Shown here piece by piece: positions 1 through 10,330 of a stretch of DNA of 64,000 bases. This DNA comes from Epiperipatus broadwayi (lineage: Eukaryota; Onychophora; Udeonychophora; Euonychophora; Peripatidae). The notes beneath the pieces were generated by a model. It saw only the letters and a list, made by a program, of their open reading frames with translations. It was not told the origin of the DNA and did not search any database. The stretch lies in the NCBI GenBank assembly GCA_028023455.1, contig JAQFVV010000950.1:87184-151183 (forward strand), written 5' to 3'. A program made the position numbers and the translations under genes. Numbering within the stretch: the first letter of the stretch is position 1; every line of letters begins with the position of its first letter.

Positions 1-1188
1 ACAACAGATTGAGATTGATTTTATTGATGTTGGGATTGTCTAAATATTGGCTGATTTTAATGATTACTTATAAACCCACTTAGCCTTGAGCATTATTATA
101 TGTATTACTACAACATAAAATATGAATGCTCATAGGTAACTTGTTTCTCAACATCATTAGATGCTTCTCTAGGTCTACTTTCTACTTTCTGTGTGTAAAC
201 AATACCTATTGATCAATGATTATGAATTAAATTGTATGTTACAGATTTGAGTAGAGTCAAAAAATTTTCAGGTAACTGATTTATATCCAGTTTAACTATC
301 CATCCAGTATTGGTAATAGATAACTAGCTATAGATAATCCAAAGAATGTAACCTTCATTAGTCGACAAATAATTGATTTAATCTACTCTTGGGGATAAAT
401 GCTGAAGTATTTAAAGTTATTTTATAGTTATGCACATAAATCATCATTAGTCTGAAATTCATGGTTCCAAGTGTTTAAGTATTTAATATAAACTCTGTTA
501 AAAATGTAAATAAACATTAGATTTACTCATCATAGTTTTGTTTATCTATAAATGCTTTTAATAAACTATATACATTTATTTTACTGATAGTAATCTAAAA
601 TTTTAAAATGCACTATGCAGTATAATCTTCTATAGAGAATTAATTAGTTCCAATGGCCCACTATGTTCATTTTAGTTTATATTGAAATACTTAAATCATT
701 AGTGTTAAAGTTAATTGGTTATCGTATGTGAACCACTGCTTAAAATAAACCAACAGAATATAAGCAATCTATTGTTCAAGACAATATTCAGATAAAAATG
801 AATTTTAATTTATAATCTATATGTTGCCTTGACAAATAGATTGCTTATATACTATTAGATTATATTAACATTAACTGTGATGATAAGATTTGGAATGCTT
901 ATATTTAGAGATAATATGTTTCAGATACACAAACTAAAACAAAGTTAACGTAAAACAATCATTTAAACAGTAAGAATATAATGCAAAATTAAAAATCCAA
1001 GTACAAATTATGTACATAAAATTAATTGCTGAATGTAATGTAGTTTGATTTTAATGAAAACTAAAATAAAATGTTCAAAAATGTGAAATAAAAAATGGAA
1101 ATATATTTTTTCTAATAAAAATTTATAAAGAGTTGATTTAGCATCTCATCTGTAGAACCTCCACTTTCTTGCTTGTATATATATATAT
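1..1188. other. AT-rich DNA without a recognisable gene
   Basis: No coding region or RNA gene is visible. The only structure seen is a short imperfect inverted repeat of about 22 bp (759-780 against 828-849), possibly the remains of a small foldback element. The stretch ends in a (TA)n run that abuts the LTR starting at 1189. Confidence 0.6.
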
Positions 1189-3377
1189 TGTAACGATCCA
1201 GAGAAAGTGAGCTTACCGTAATCTGCACTACAGGGCGCCATCTAGGCATTTGAACCTAGAAAAATTTATAAAGTAGGCAGATACGTAAGTCAAAAAAAAA
1301 ATTAATTTTTTTTAAAAAATATTTTGGTTCCAGTCGTTAGCCCAAGTCACTAGCTCAGGGAGTAGCAGAGATTTAATAATATAATATAAGAGTATATATA
1401 AAAAAAGAATAAAATAAGCCACTGCCAGTAATTAACACACAAACATTTATTTATGCACATATATATATAAGATTGAAAATTGTTTTAGTATCAGTTTACA
1501 TTTTAACATCTAACATTATTTTTAACTTTACTTTGCATTTTAATTTACATTTTAATTTCTATTATATTATAAGTTTACATTTTAATTAAGTTCGCACAGA
1601 TGGGATTATAAAAGCTTGTTTTAATATGTTGCGTATAGATCGCTTACATAGATTTCAACGGTTAAAAACATTTCAAAATAAACATAAATGATCAAAATAT
1701 AAAATCATTGATACTGACAATTGCGGAGGAAAATTTATAAGTAACCCAATAGTATTCACCATAAGATACTTGCATTGTCACCAATAACTTAAAAGACATC
1801 CGAATAAATACATTTTAGATATTCACCGTGAGTTATTATTATTTATCGAATGTCTATATATTTTGATCAAATATGAAATCCAAAACATAATTAACCGATA
1901 ACGAATCCATGCAAACGTCTATAAACAACTTAAATTTAATGCATTTTTATTTAGTGTCGAGTATGAATAGACTACATAGATTTGCATTTGAGAATAAACA
2001 TTCTATCCCTATTTAACCTTAGGCTAAAATTCATAGTCAAACTGGCATCAATTCATCTGATATATCAATGTATTCAATGTAATAAAATACGGCAGCACAA
2101 AAAGTTAAGAGAAGAAATTGCCTCTTGTCAGATAGGAATATTACATCTATCTGCGAAGAAGAGCAGTAAAACAAAAAACTCCATAGAAAGGAACTGCGTT
2201 ATCCAACTTATAATTCCTTCCATAGGCAAACGGGTGTGTGCGGCATATGAAGCAATTCTGCCCATAGCGAATCTGTACTACATCTACTAAATTACACCAA
2301 TATATCCAATCCATTGACCCAATTTAACCACGAAACAAATAACCTAAGATTACCCTCCCCTAATATAACTTTACAAATCTATAGAGACATTCACACCTGA
2401 CTTAAGTTTAACATTTATATAATTTAACTTAACGGAAAACAGAAATCATAATAAAACTTAAAGAACAAAAAATAAATAAATGGAAATGATTTTAAATATT
2501 AAAAAAATATCAAATAACATTATTAATATTAATTTACATTGGTCAGATAGGATTCTATTTGTATTTTTTATATATGGAAAGTTTTAAATTTAATGTTCAT
2601 AAATTATAAAGTTCTTACAGTTTTTTAAACAGTTCATATTTATATGTTCCTTGCCATTAGAACGTGAATTCCCCACACTGTCCTAAAAAGATTGGTATCC
2701 ATTTAGCCTTTGTTTTATTTATTCATTCGGAGGTTTTTTAGTTTAGTTGGTCCTCAATGTAGAAAACGATAGTTCATTTCTCTTTCTTTCTTTGGCAAAA
2801 CTGAAGGGATTGAAGAGTGCATCTTTTCAATCCCTTCTCCTTCACTTTCACACTAACACATATCTGTCACATCATAAATAATCTATCATCCTTAATAATT
2901 TCCAAACTTGTCTTTTTATATTAATCTGAAGGATTGAATTTACATTGTGTCATCGATGAGATGGTCTTTTCGCTGAGATCTGATTCCATTGCTTTCTCTT
3001 CATTGGCTATTAGTTTCTATTGTTTTTCTATCTGACCGATGCTTTTACATTTAAATGCCCAAGGCTAGTTTACATTTAACTAATTAAAACAATCATTTCC
3101 ATTTCTGATTAATTAATGTGTTTTCCAAGATTAAAGATATATTTTTATCTCTAAATCTTTTTAAGTTTTTGTTTTTAAAATACCTTTCTATTTTTAATAA
3201 AGTTTTATTTTAATAATTTTTCTTTTTTTTTATCTGTGCGATTTATATATACGAGTTTAAGATGATATTTAATTTCAATTTTTAATTCTTAAAGAAAATT
3301 TTTTAAATGCAAACTTCTTATTTTAACTTCATGTTTAATAATAAAAAAACAATGTAACGTCATCTGTGCTCATTACA
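1189..3377 (-). repeat. 2.2 kb LTR of a Gypsy-type retrotransposon (family LTR1, copy 1)
   Basis: The block starts TGTAACGATC and ends GCTCATTACA, so it has TG...CA ends with short inverted termini (TGTAA/TTACA). A copy of the same length class lies at 42849-44994 with near-identical sequence at both ends, for example the shared GGGCGCCATCTAGGC near the left end. It sits between (TA)n tracts on both sides and no internal coding sequence adjoins it, so it is probably a solo LTR. Orientation is inferred from copy 2, where a primer-binding site lies against the left end. A TATA-like TATATATAAATCG near the right end (minus strand, about 3235-3250) would fit a promoter near the start of U3. Small ORFs inside it (for example 1982-2290) have no family resemblance. 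Confidence 0.72.
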
Positions 3378-3401
3378 ATATATATATATATATATATATA
3401 T
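3378..3401. repeat. (TA)n tract between two repeat elements
   Basis: A pure dinucleotide run separates the right end of LTR1 (CATTACA) from the next element, which starts TGTAATGGGA. It is probably the target sequence of both insertions. Confidence 0.9.
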
Positions 3402-4265
3402 TGTAATGGGATAGGAAAGATTCAATTAATTATTAAAATAATGTTTAACAATCTTAACTATATAAGAAACTTTATATATTACAAGAGAGGTTTTATCACA
3501 AAAAATAAATAATGAGATATTATAAGAAAGAATGAGATCAAAAGATCTCTCAGAGATCATCCAGCTAGATCAGTTAACTCCCTAGAGCAGCCAATTAGTA
3601 TAATTAACCAGACATCAACCAACATTATAAATAAGTAAAGTCATCCATCAACGTAACTGATGGGAATATCATCATCAAAATAAATTAACATGATAAATAA
3701 GAATAAAATTAACAATCAATCTTGTGACTGAATTTGAACAATAAAAAATATAAATCAGCAGTCAATCTGGTGACTGTATTGGAAGTGTATATTGTCTTTT
3801 GCAGACCAAGCCAACTATTGAGCCTTTGCCAACTTGGGCAATTATTTGAACATTAATTTAGATGTACCAATTTAAGTGATAATCCATTAGATTACATAAG
3901 AATCAAAACATAATGCAGGAACATTAAAACATACTGATCATCATCAATGCTTTGACCACATAGTACCATTAATGTATTGGCCAACTATAAAATTATATTC
4001 TAATAAATCTAAATCAAATAAATTATATTGCCAGGACTTTGAAGAATATACTTTTTATGTCAAGCAGTACCCTTGTCAAATGAATGCCCCTAAATCATTA
4101 AATACATCCCCATTTATATATTCAGCCTGTGTTTGAATCTAGCTTAAAGAACATCACTCTATTACTGTTATGGTGTCTAAGAGATAATGATGCAATACAA
4201 TTTTTAACAATTGAATACAAGTTTATTAACAATAAAAAAAATGATATTAAGATCTCTAGAATATG
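3402..4265. repeat. 0.85 kb dispersed repeat R3, copy 1 (possible LTR fragment)
   Basis: The sequence from TGTAATGGGATAGG to about 4265 matches 48207-49055 along its length with moderate divergence. Shared blocks include the CAGTCAATCTGGTGA motif, the TTGGGCAATTATTT block and the terminal stretch around AATACAAGTTTATTAACAA. Both copies start TGTAAYGGGAT directly after a (TA)n tract, as the LTRs here do, so a fragment of another LTR is likely. No matching CA end was found and no coding sequence is present. Orientation is unknown. Confidence 0.6.
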
Positions 4266-4289
4266 CATTGAAAAGAATTCAATATCTCA

Positions 4290-5050
4290 AATTTTGAAAA
4301 TGATATGAAAAAGAATTAATAATGATATAAAAAAGTATAATTGTGAACTAGCAATGAAGATTGTAGAAGAGAATAAAATTTTCAAGTGTGTAAGGCAACA
4401 TTTTGGTATGGGTATGAAATTTATATCTGCAATAAGAAAAAAAATGGAACTATTATTAAAAAGGAAGAGGACATCATAATGGATAAAAGAGTTCTATCAA
4501 GAATTATATATTAATAAAGAACAAGTACATCTACATCTATTATATCTTCTGAATTACTCAAAATTTTAAATGAAGAAGTGAGAAATGCAATTAAATTTAT
4601 AAAGAAAGGAAAAGCTCCAGATAATGATGAAATTGTATTCGATATATTAATAGAATCAGGTGGAGAAATAGAAAAAATTTTGACAAAGTTCTAAACCAAA
4701 TGTTAAAATGATAAAGATGTACCAAATGATTGGAAGAATGCAGTATTATTAAAAATTACAGACCTACCAACCTTTTATCAATTTTATATAAAAAAATTAC
4801 CAATATAATTACAATTCGTCTATAGAGAACTTTGGATTTCAACCAATCAAGAGAACAAGCTGAATTTAAAAGCAGTTTTAGTACAGTAGATTATATCTAA
4901 CTATTGAGAGAAGCTATAGAAAAGATCAATGAATATGAGCTGTTATTATGATTTGGATTTGTAGATTCTGAAAAGGCAAAGATGTAGGCAAATTACTTCA
5001 TTTATTGTAAAAGATTAAAAATCACCTTTGAAATTTTGTTTGGATAATAA
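4290..5050 (+). pseudogene. Decayed RTE-type LINE fragment (linker and start of reverse transcriptase)
   Basis: Broken reading frames on the plus strand give RTE-like peptides. They include KKGKAPDNDEI followed by ILIESGGEIEKIL, then NDKDVPNDWKNAVLL, a YRPTNLLSILYKK block (RT motif 1/2), TLDFNQSREQAEFKSSFST, and a final FGFVDSEKAK corresponding to the motif A region. These are the blocks just upstream of and within the RT domain of RTE-clade elements. Stops and frameshifts are frequent and the catalytic FADD region is not reached. The same family is seen at 8440-11700 and 39670-41285. No function is expected. Confidence 0.7.
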
Positions 5051-5397
5051 AAAAATTTAAATAATAGGCATGTATTTGGATTAATGAAAATCAATATGAA
5101 ATCAATATTAATATGATAAATATACATTGTATTGCATAGAGGTCGCCAATAAAAAGCATGATTCTAAAAATAAAAAACATTCTTCTAAAAATATTGATTT
5201 AAAATGAATGATTGAATCATAAAATTTGAAGATTTTTATGAAAAAATAAACTTGCAGAAAGATTTTTGTTACTAATGGATAATATATTTAACATTACTTT
5301 CAAAAACATTAATGGAGTACTTTATTAAAACCTCTCAATATTAGGTAATGCAATAAAACATGGTTATATAATCTATAAAATCAGGAATTATAAAACC

Positions 5398-5614
5398 AAT
5401 AAACATAAAATGATCACCATTTCTTTTACTTGCTCATAACTATTATTAAAACAGGCAAAACTCTTTATATGTATTACCACTCAGCCAGAAACTAGTCTGG
5501 TGATATTGGATGAGTAGACACTAGATGGGGATTTTATACACAAGCCTTCTGGCATTCATTGATTACTCTGGCTTGCACTGAATGGCAATATGTATAGAGA
5601 GTTTTGCCTGTTTT
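5398..5614 (-). mobile_element. M1 short retroposon with internal inverted repeat
   Basis: The element carries AAAACAGGCAAAACTC at about 5449 and its reverse complement near 5600-5615, so it can fold on itself. It is bounded by a perfect 12-bp target-site duplication, AATTATAAAACC, at 5386-5397 and 5615-5626. Family members at 6714, 28120, 34020 and 41427 also have 10-14 bp duplications, which points to target-primed reverse transcription rather than cut-and-paste transposition. It encodes no protein. The end GATCATGTGAT (plus orientation of the family) is here at the left side, so this copy is on the minus strand. Confidence 0.75.
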
Positions 5615-5626
5615 AATTATAAAACC

Positions 5627-6703
5627 CTAAAAGAATATCCTATTTATGAGAATGATTATCTAAAGTGTTAAATTTTTGGAGTCCCATCTAGAAAAATGTT
5701 CATTTTGGTCAAATAAATAGAATTCTAACTGCCTTATCATCACGTGATTCCTAGATCAACTAATCTTATCATAAATAAATTTAAATAAATAAAAATAAAA
5801 TTGATACACATTTTATATAAAAATCAAAATAACATATATTTTAAAAGTCATTTCAATATAAAGCAAAAGTCTATAAAGCTATTTAAAATGAATCAAAATA
5901 TAATTTAAACATTATAATATTTTAACTGTTGAAATGTCATAACATATTAATCTTCATAAATGAAGGAAATCATTGTCAAGTTTATTTAATAACGTTAGTA
6001 AATGCTTTTAATAGCGAGTAATAAATCAAAATTTAGTCAATTTACTAACAATTAGCGAAAAGTTTTGAAATGATGTTTTGATGTTACAATCTAGTGTTTC
6101 TCTCGTTCTATTATTTATCTATCTGTCTATTAATTCATTCATCTATTTAATCTATCTATATATTTAACTGTGTTTTCTTCAAACTCTAGACAACGCAAAC
6201 TTTTTTGATCACAAAAGATTTTATTATTACAATATATTTTATTTAAGAAGAACAGCATTATTAGTTTATATTTTATTCAATCTAATTATGCCCATACTAG
6301 TTTCTATCTTTTTTTTTTCTTTTACCACATAATATTATAAACTAAATTGCATGTGAATGACATGTTGGAGTATTGCCACGGTATTTTTTTAGCATATACT
6401 GTTGTCTCTATATATTCCTCTCTTATATAAACTCACTAAAAGAAAATTTCTGCAGTCTAATTTATATTTAAATTATACTAATATATAAATAAATAAAAAT
6501 ACTTGTGTGTATATTAAAAACTATGCGTAAAAATAATATTTTAAAAACTTTTGCAAAATATAAATAATACATTGAAAGAAAAGAATAATTCAAAGAGAAA
6601 TGATATTAACTTATTTCCAATATAATCTATTAGAATTGCAGTTATTGAGAGTTACATTTCCCGTATTTTTTGTTTTTGTTGTTGACTAGCCATCTTTTAT
6701 AAC
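5627..6703. other. AT-rich DNA, no recognised feature
   Basis: No open frame of note and no similarity to other parts of the window were seen. It contains a short run of CTAT/CTGT-like simple repeat near 6112-6165. Confidence 0.5.
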
Positions 6704-6713
6704 AACTGCTAAT

Positions 6714-6825
6714 GATCACATAATCACCATCTCTATACTAGCACATAATTGTTGTGCACAAGCCTTCTGGCATCCATTGATTACTCTGTTTGGCACAAGG
6801 TGGCACGGATAGTTTTGCCTTTGTT
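6714..6825 (-). mobile_element. M1 short retroposon, truncated internally
   Basis: A 112-bp copy bounded by the duplication AACTGCTAAT (6704-6713 and 6826-6835). It begins GATCACATAATCACC and ends AGTTTTGCCTTTGTT, the two outer signatures of the family, with the middle part shortened. The inner block CAAGCCTTCTGGCATCCATTG is shared with copies at 5398 and 34020. Confidence 0.72.
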
Positions 6826-6835
6826 AACTGCTAAT

Positions 6836-7267
6836 AATATTCAAAACCATCTTAATTTGTCATATTTCAAATAATTAAATAGTTGTATGCTATTTGATCT
6901 TTTGTAAATAATGTTGTTTGTATATCTATATATTTAGATTATGAAAAGGAGTAAGGTCACTGTTTTGATTTGTAAAACTGGACTGCTTAAAATCAAATGA
7001 CAACAAAAAAAAAAGAAAAGAAGCATGGTATATTGAAAATGACAATGTCATTAACAAAAGATTAAATAGAGTCCAACAATCTAATTATTAAAATATTTTC
7101 CAAATTTATTAAGGCTATAATTATGGTACTCAGCATTGAACTGCATTAAGCTAAATAAAACTTAGAGAATTTCTTATTTTATACCTGTAAAGTATATATA
7201 TAAAGGAATAGAATTAAAATAATATCCATATAAATAAAAATAATCTTTAACCTTTGATGTTACCAAG
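6836..7267. other. AT-rich DNA, no recognised feature
   Basis: No coding or structured element was seen between the M1 copy and the R1 repeat. Confidence 0.45.
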
Positions 7268-7364
7268 AATTGGAGGTTGGAGTAGATTGAAGCCTGTCCA
7301 TTAAAGTATGAAGTTTTGCTATCTTAATATAAACTGAGCACTAATTATATATGTGTGTGTGAGA

Positions 7365-7421
7365 GATGATAATCTGGACCAACTGATGAGTGCTGGTTCA
7401 GCACAAAATACATATATTGGT
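7365..7421 (+). ncRNA. Hammerhead ribozyme motif in R1 copy 1 (core mutated)
   Basis: CTGATGA is at 7383-7389. It is followed by a perfect 6-bp stem II (GTGCTG, loop GTT, CAGCAC, 7390-7404), then AAAA where GAAA is required, a very short helix III region (ATACATAT), and TTGGT (7417-7421) pairing with ACCAA just before the core (7378-7382). This is a type I topology. The G-to-A change in GAAA should make this copy inactive. Its stem II is the best paired of the family, which supports selection for that stem in the ancestor. The foldback insertion begins immediately after TTGGT. Confidence 0.65.
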
Positions 7422-7803
7422 CTGAAGGTTTGTAATGATAGTATATTATAAGATGTGATATGTTGGACTATTTCCATCATTTATGAGTGAATGTTGAATG
7501 TATAGAAAATTTTAAACTTTATTTAAACTTTCCAAATACAAACAACTTGTTAGTAATAACACACAAATAGACAATACACTTGAAGAAGAGTGGAGATTAA
7601 TACTACTCGAAACGTTGTGTAATTTCTAATCTGTATTGTCTATTTGTGTGTTATTACTAACAAGTTGTTTGTATTTGGAAAGTTTAAATAAAGTTTCAAA
7701 TTTTCTATACATTCAACATTCACTCATAAATGATGGAAATAGTCCAACATATCACATCTTATAATATACCATTATTACAAACCTTCAGACAAGTATATAT
7801 AGG
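7422..7803. mobile_element. Foldback element with near-perfect 157-bp arms
   Basis: Arms at 7422-7578 and 7632-7788 are inverted copies with only a few mismatches, starting CTGAAGGTTTGTAAT and ending ATTACAAACCTTCAG. The 53-bp centre contains CTTGAAGAAGAG and CTACTCGAAACG, which can pair through GAGTNG/CTACTC and vaguely resemble a hammerhead core, but lack CTGATGA. The 12-bp duplication ACATATATTGGT (7410-7421 and 7804-7815) marks it as an insertion into R1. A 15-bp non-palindromic tail (7789-7803) precedes the right duplication. No protein is encoded. Smaller relatives lie at 9571-9663 and near 29840-29890. Confidence 0.8.
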
Positions 7804-7929
7804 ACATATATTGGTGATTATTGATCTTTTATACATGTGCTTGATCATGTGTACCAGTGATATGTAATAGTGTGGATAATTGAAAGGTACATAAAAGTCT
7901 GAGTTCAAATCCCCTGTATTTACAATTAG

Positions 7930-8060
7930 TACTAATTGACAATCCCTGAGGCCAAAGCAGTTTTTTCATTAAACCTATAATAGTACTTTTGTGAGTTTAA
8001 AAGAATCATTATAGGCTTAATGAAAAAAATGGCTTAGCCTCAGGGGTTGTCAATTAGCAG
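7930..8060. mobile_element. Small palindromic element (MITE-like)
   Basis: About 52-bp arms at 7930-7981 and 8009-8060 share CTAATTGACAATCCCTGAGGC at the ends, with an unpaired centre of about 27 bp. The flanking AGTA on each side may be a short target duplication. It encodes nothing. The left arm touches the 3' end of the R1 copy, so it may have been inserted at the R1 boundary. Confidence 0.55.
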
Positions 8061-8439
8061 TAACTGATAATTTCTTTGTAATATTAAACAATAAATGTTA
8101 TTTCTATTTACATGGATATTATCTCCTCATTTCTTTTCCTATTATAATACCAATTCATGGAAATATTTAATTCAATATATATATATGTGTGTGTGTGAGT
8201 GTGGTGTGTGTTGTGAACAATTTACTTTTTGTAATAAATTTTCCCAATCTCTTTATTTTCTTATTATAGCACTTCATTTTTCAAACATTTTACAATTTTA
8301 TTATTAAAGTATGTCTAGATATTTTAAAATATTATTGGATCACTTTCAAGCATCAATACAACTATATTAAAAAGTTAAGAAGTTTTCATCAGAATGAAAA
8401 CTTTTGAAGATAAATCTAAATAATTATTTATATATGGTA
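8061..8439. other. AT-rich DNA, no recognised feature
   Basis: It includes a short (GT)n run near 8185-8200. No coding or structured element was seen. Confidence 0.45.
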
Positions 8440-10330
8440 TCTTGTATTAAATTGAATGGCTACTATCACTACTTTGTTCATTATATCACCTATATTAATC
8501 ACCTGCTTCTTTTAAGATATTGATTATAATTCCCTCATTATCTGCAACTTTTCCTTTCATAAATTTATTTTCATGTCTCATTTCATTTAAAATCCTGGAC
8601 AATTCAAAAATATATTAATTGTTGGAGGTACTTTTTCATATTCTTTATTACTATATAATTCTTGATAGAACTCTTCTAGACATTTCAGAATGTTATCTCT
8701 CTTTTTAGTAGTTCCATCTTTTCCCCTTGTTGTGGAAATAAGTTCCTACCAATATCAAGATGTTGTTTCACACTCTTGAAACTATTATTCTTTTCTATAG
8801 ATTTCCTTACTGCTTCATAATTATACTTTCTTATATTATTATCAACCCTTTTTTGCACCATTTTACAAAATTTGAAATATTCAATCCTTTTATTTATTTT
8901 AATACTCCTTTTTTTTTTTTATAAATCCTCTAGTCTCAGTAGAAATTTTACTGGACAATTGCTATTTTTTGTACCAGATATCTTTGTTGCAATTTTTAAG
9001 TGTATCAGTTATTTTCCTATTGAATTTCATTCAAATTTGAAATCATGTTCAAAATCTGTTAATATTTGAAAATGATTTGCAAGTTCTAATTTAAATTCAT
9101 TGGAGTATTTTTGAAGAATAGGAATATTGTTTTTCGTAATAATTTTTAATCTTTCTAAGTTCTGCATTAACATATATTTTACATCTCACTAATTGATGAT
9201 CATTTCCTGTGTTTAATTTATTAAGAACATTACAGTCCTGAAAGTTATATTTTCTGTTAGTCAAAATACAATCCAATTCTGCTGTATCTTCATTTGAATG
9301 CTTCCATGTCCATTTCTATTTAACACTTTCCTCAAAAAAATAACTCATAATACAAAGGTTTTCTTTTTCTGCAAACTTCACAAGTCTATGTCCTCTCTCA
9401 TTTCTATTACCATAACCAAAATTACCTACAACACTTTCATCTTTCAGTTAATTGCTAATTCTAGCGTTAACATCTCCCATAACAATTTTAAAATGTTGTT
9501 TGATCTGATTAAAAGCCTTTTGTATATCCTTAAAAAAATCTCTACTATTTAATCACTATGAGAATTTGTTATATTTTTATATTGGACTATTTCCATCACC
9601 TAATACATGTATTGAATGTCTTTAGATGATGGAAATACATTTCATCACAAACCTTCAGGAAAACACTATGAGAACTTGTTGGAATAAACATGAATTATCT
9701 GCATTTAATATCTGCTGATAAGTTCAATAACTAATCTTACCACTCTGTCCCATAAAGTATTTTTTCCACTTTTTATTTAAAATGAATCTTACTCCACTTG
9801 CGTCTCCAATTTTGTACCTTTGTAGTACAGAATTCTTTACCTTTTTTTTTACCTTCATAAAGTCTAATAATGTCCCATTTAATATGACACAGTTCTTCCA
9901 ATTCTTGCAATCTTCCTTCACTTGAAAGTGATCTGAAGTTTTAAATACCTAAATAAAAGGTTGTCATTAAATGGTGGCCTGGGTTCACAGTTAGAAAATT
10001 CTTAGCACCCCTCACCTTTGGTTACCTACCACTGCCTTGAGTGGTGACTTTACAGTCTTCTGGGAATAAGAGCCATGATTTATTTTTGGCTGGCATGATT
10101 GTAAATATCTATTAGAAAAAGAAATAATTCACACATACATTCATTCTGCTTTCAAGAAAACTCAACTGATGTTTCAGTTAAGAGCTATCAAACAACTGAG
10201 AAGAAAAACTATGATGTTTCTTTATCTTAAACTCAGATGTAAAAAGACAATAAATCACCATACTAGCTAATGTGTGTTGGTGAGCAGCCCATACATGTTA
10301 GTATATTATAGTAATAATGAATGTAATGAC
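8440..10330 (-). pseudogene. RTE-type LINE, 5' half in inverted orientation (5' UTR, APE endonuclease, linker)
   Basis: Reading the minus strand from about 10330 leftwards gives RTE APE endonuclease blocks in order. These are VKEDCKNWKNCVILNGTLLDF, GVRFILNKKWKKYF (9724-9921), MGDVNARISN (about 9455-9485, the GDxNA motif), WKWTWKHSNEDTAELDCIL and NTGNDHQLV (the SDH-like block). A lysine-rich linker follows, then KGKVADNEGIIINILKEAG near 8500-8570. Frameshifts and stops are common. The linker end matches exactly where the sense-strand fragment at 10331 starts (GIEKKLAKL), so the two pieces look like one element with an inverted 5' segment. A 93-bp insertion interrupts it at 9571. It is not functional. 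Confidence 0.72.
9571..9663. mobile_element. 93-bp insertion with 17-bp target-site duplication
   Basis: The RTE sequence is interrupted by a segment flanked by CACTATGAGAAyTTGTT (9554-9570 and 9664-9680, one mismatch). The insert contains TTGGACTATTTCCATCA, a short inverted partner GATGATGGAAATA, and ends CACAAACCTTCAG. These are outer features of the foldback at 7422-7803, so it is a shortened relative. The long duplication suggests an RNA-mediated or staggered-cut mechanism. It encodes nothing. Confidence 0.65.

Larger units (their letters stand above)
7268..7960 (+). repeat. R1 repeat, copy 1 (hammerhead-bearing), split by a foldback insertion
   Basis: The left part (7268-7421) and right part (7804-7960) together align with the minus-strand copies at 33350-33600 and 51285-51630. 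The order is a 5' block (GAAGCCTGTCCATTAAAGT), ATCTTAATATAAACTGAGCA, the hammerhead-like segment, GGTGATTATTGATC, and finally a B-box-like GTCTGAGTTCAAATCCC. The insertion at 7422-7803 duplicated the 12-bp target ACATATATTGGT. The mixture of a ribozyme segment and a tRNA promoter-like segment recalls SINE-like retrozymes, but R1 is not assigned to a named family. No protein is encoded. Confidence 0.72.
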
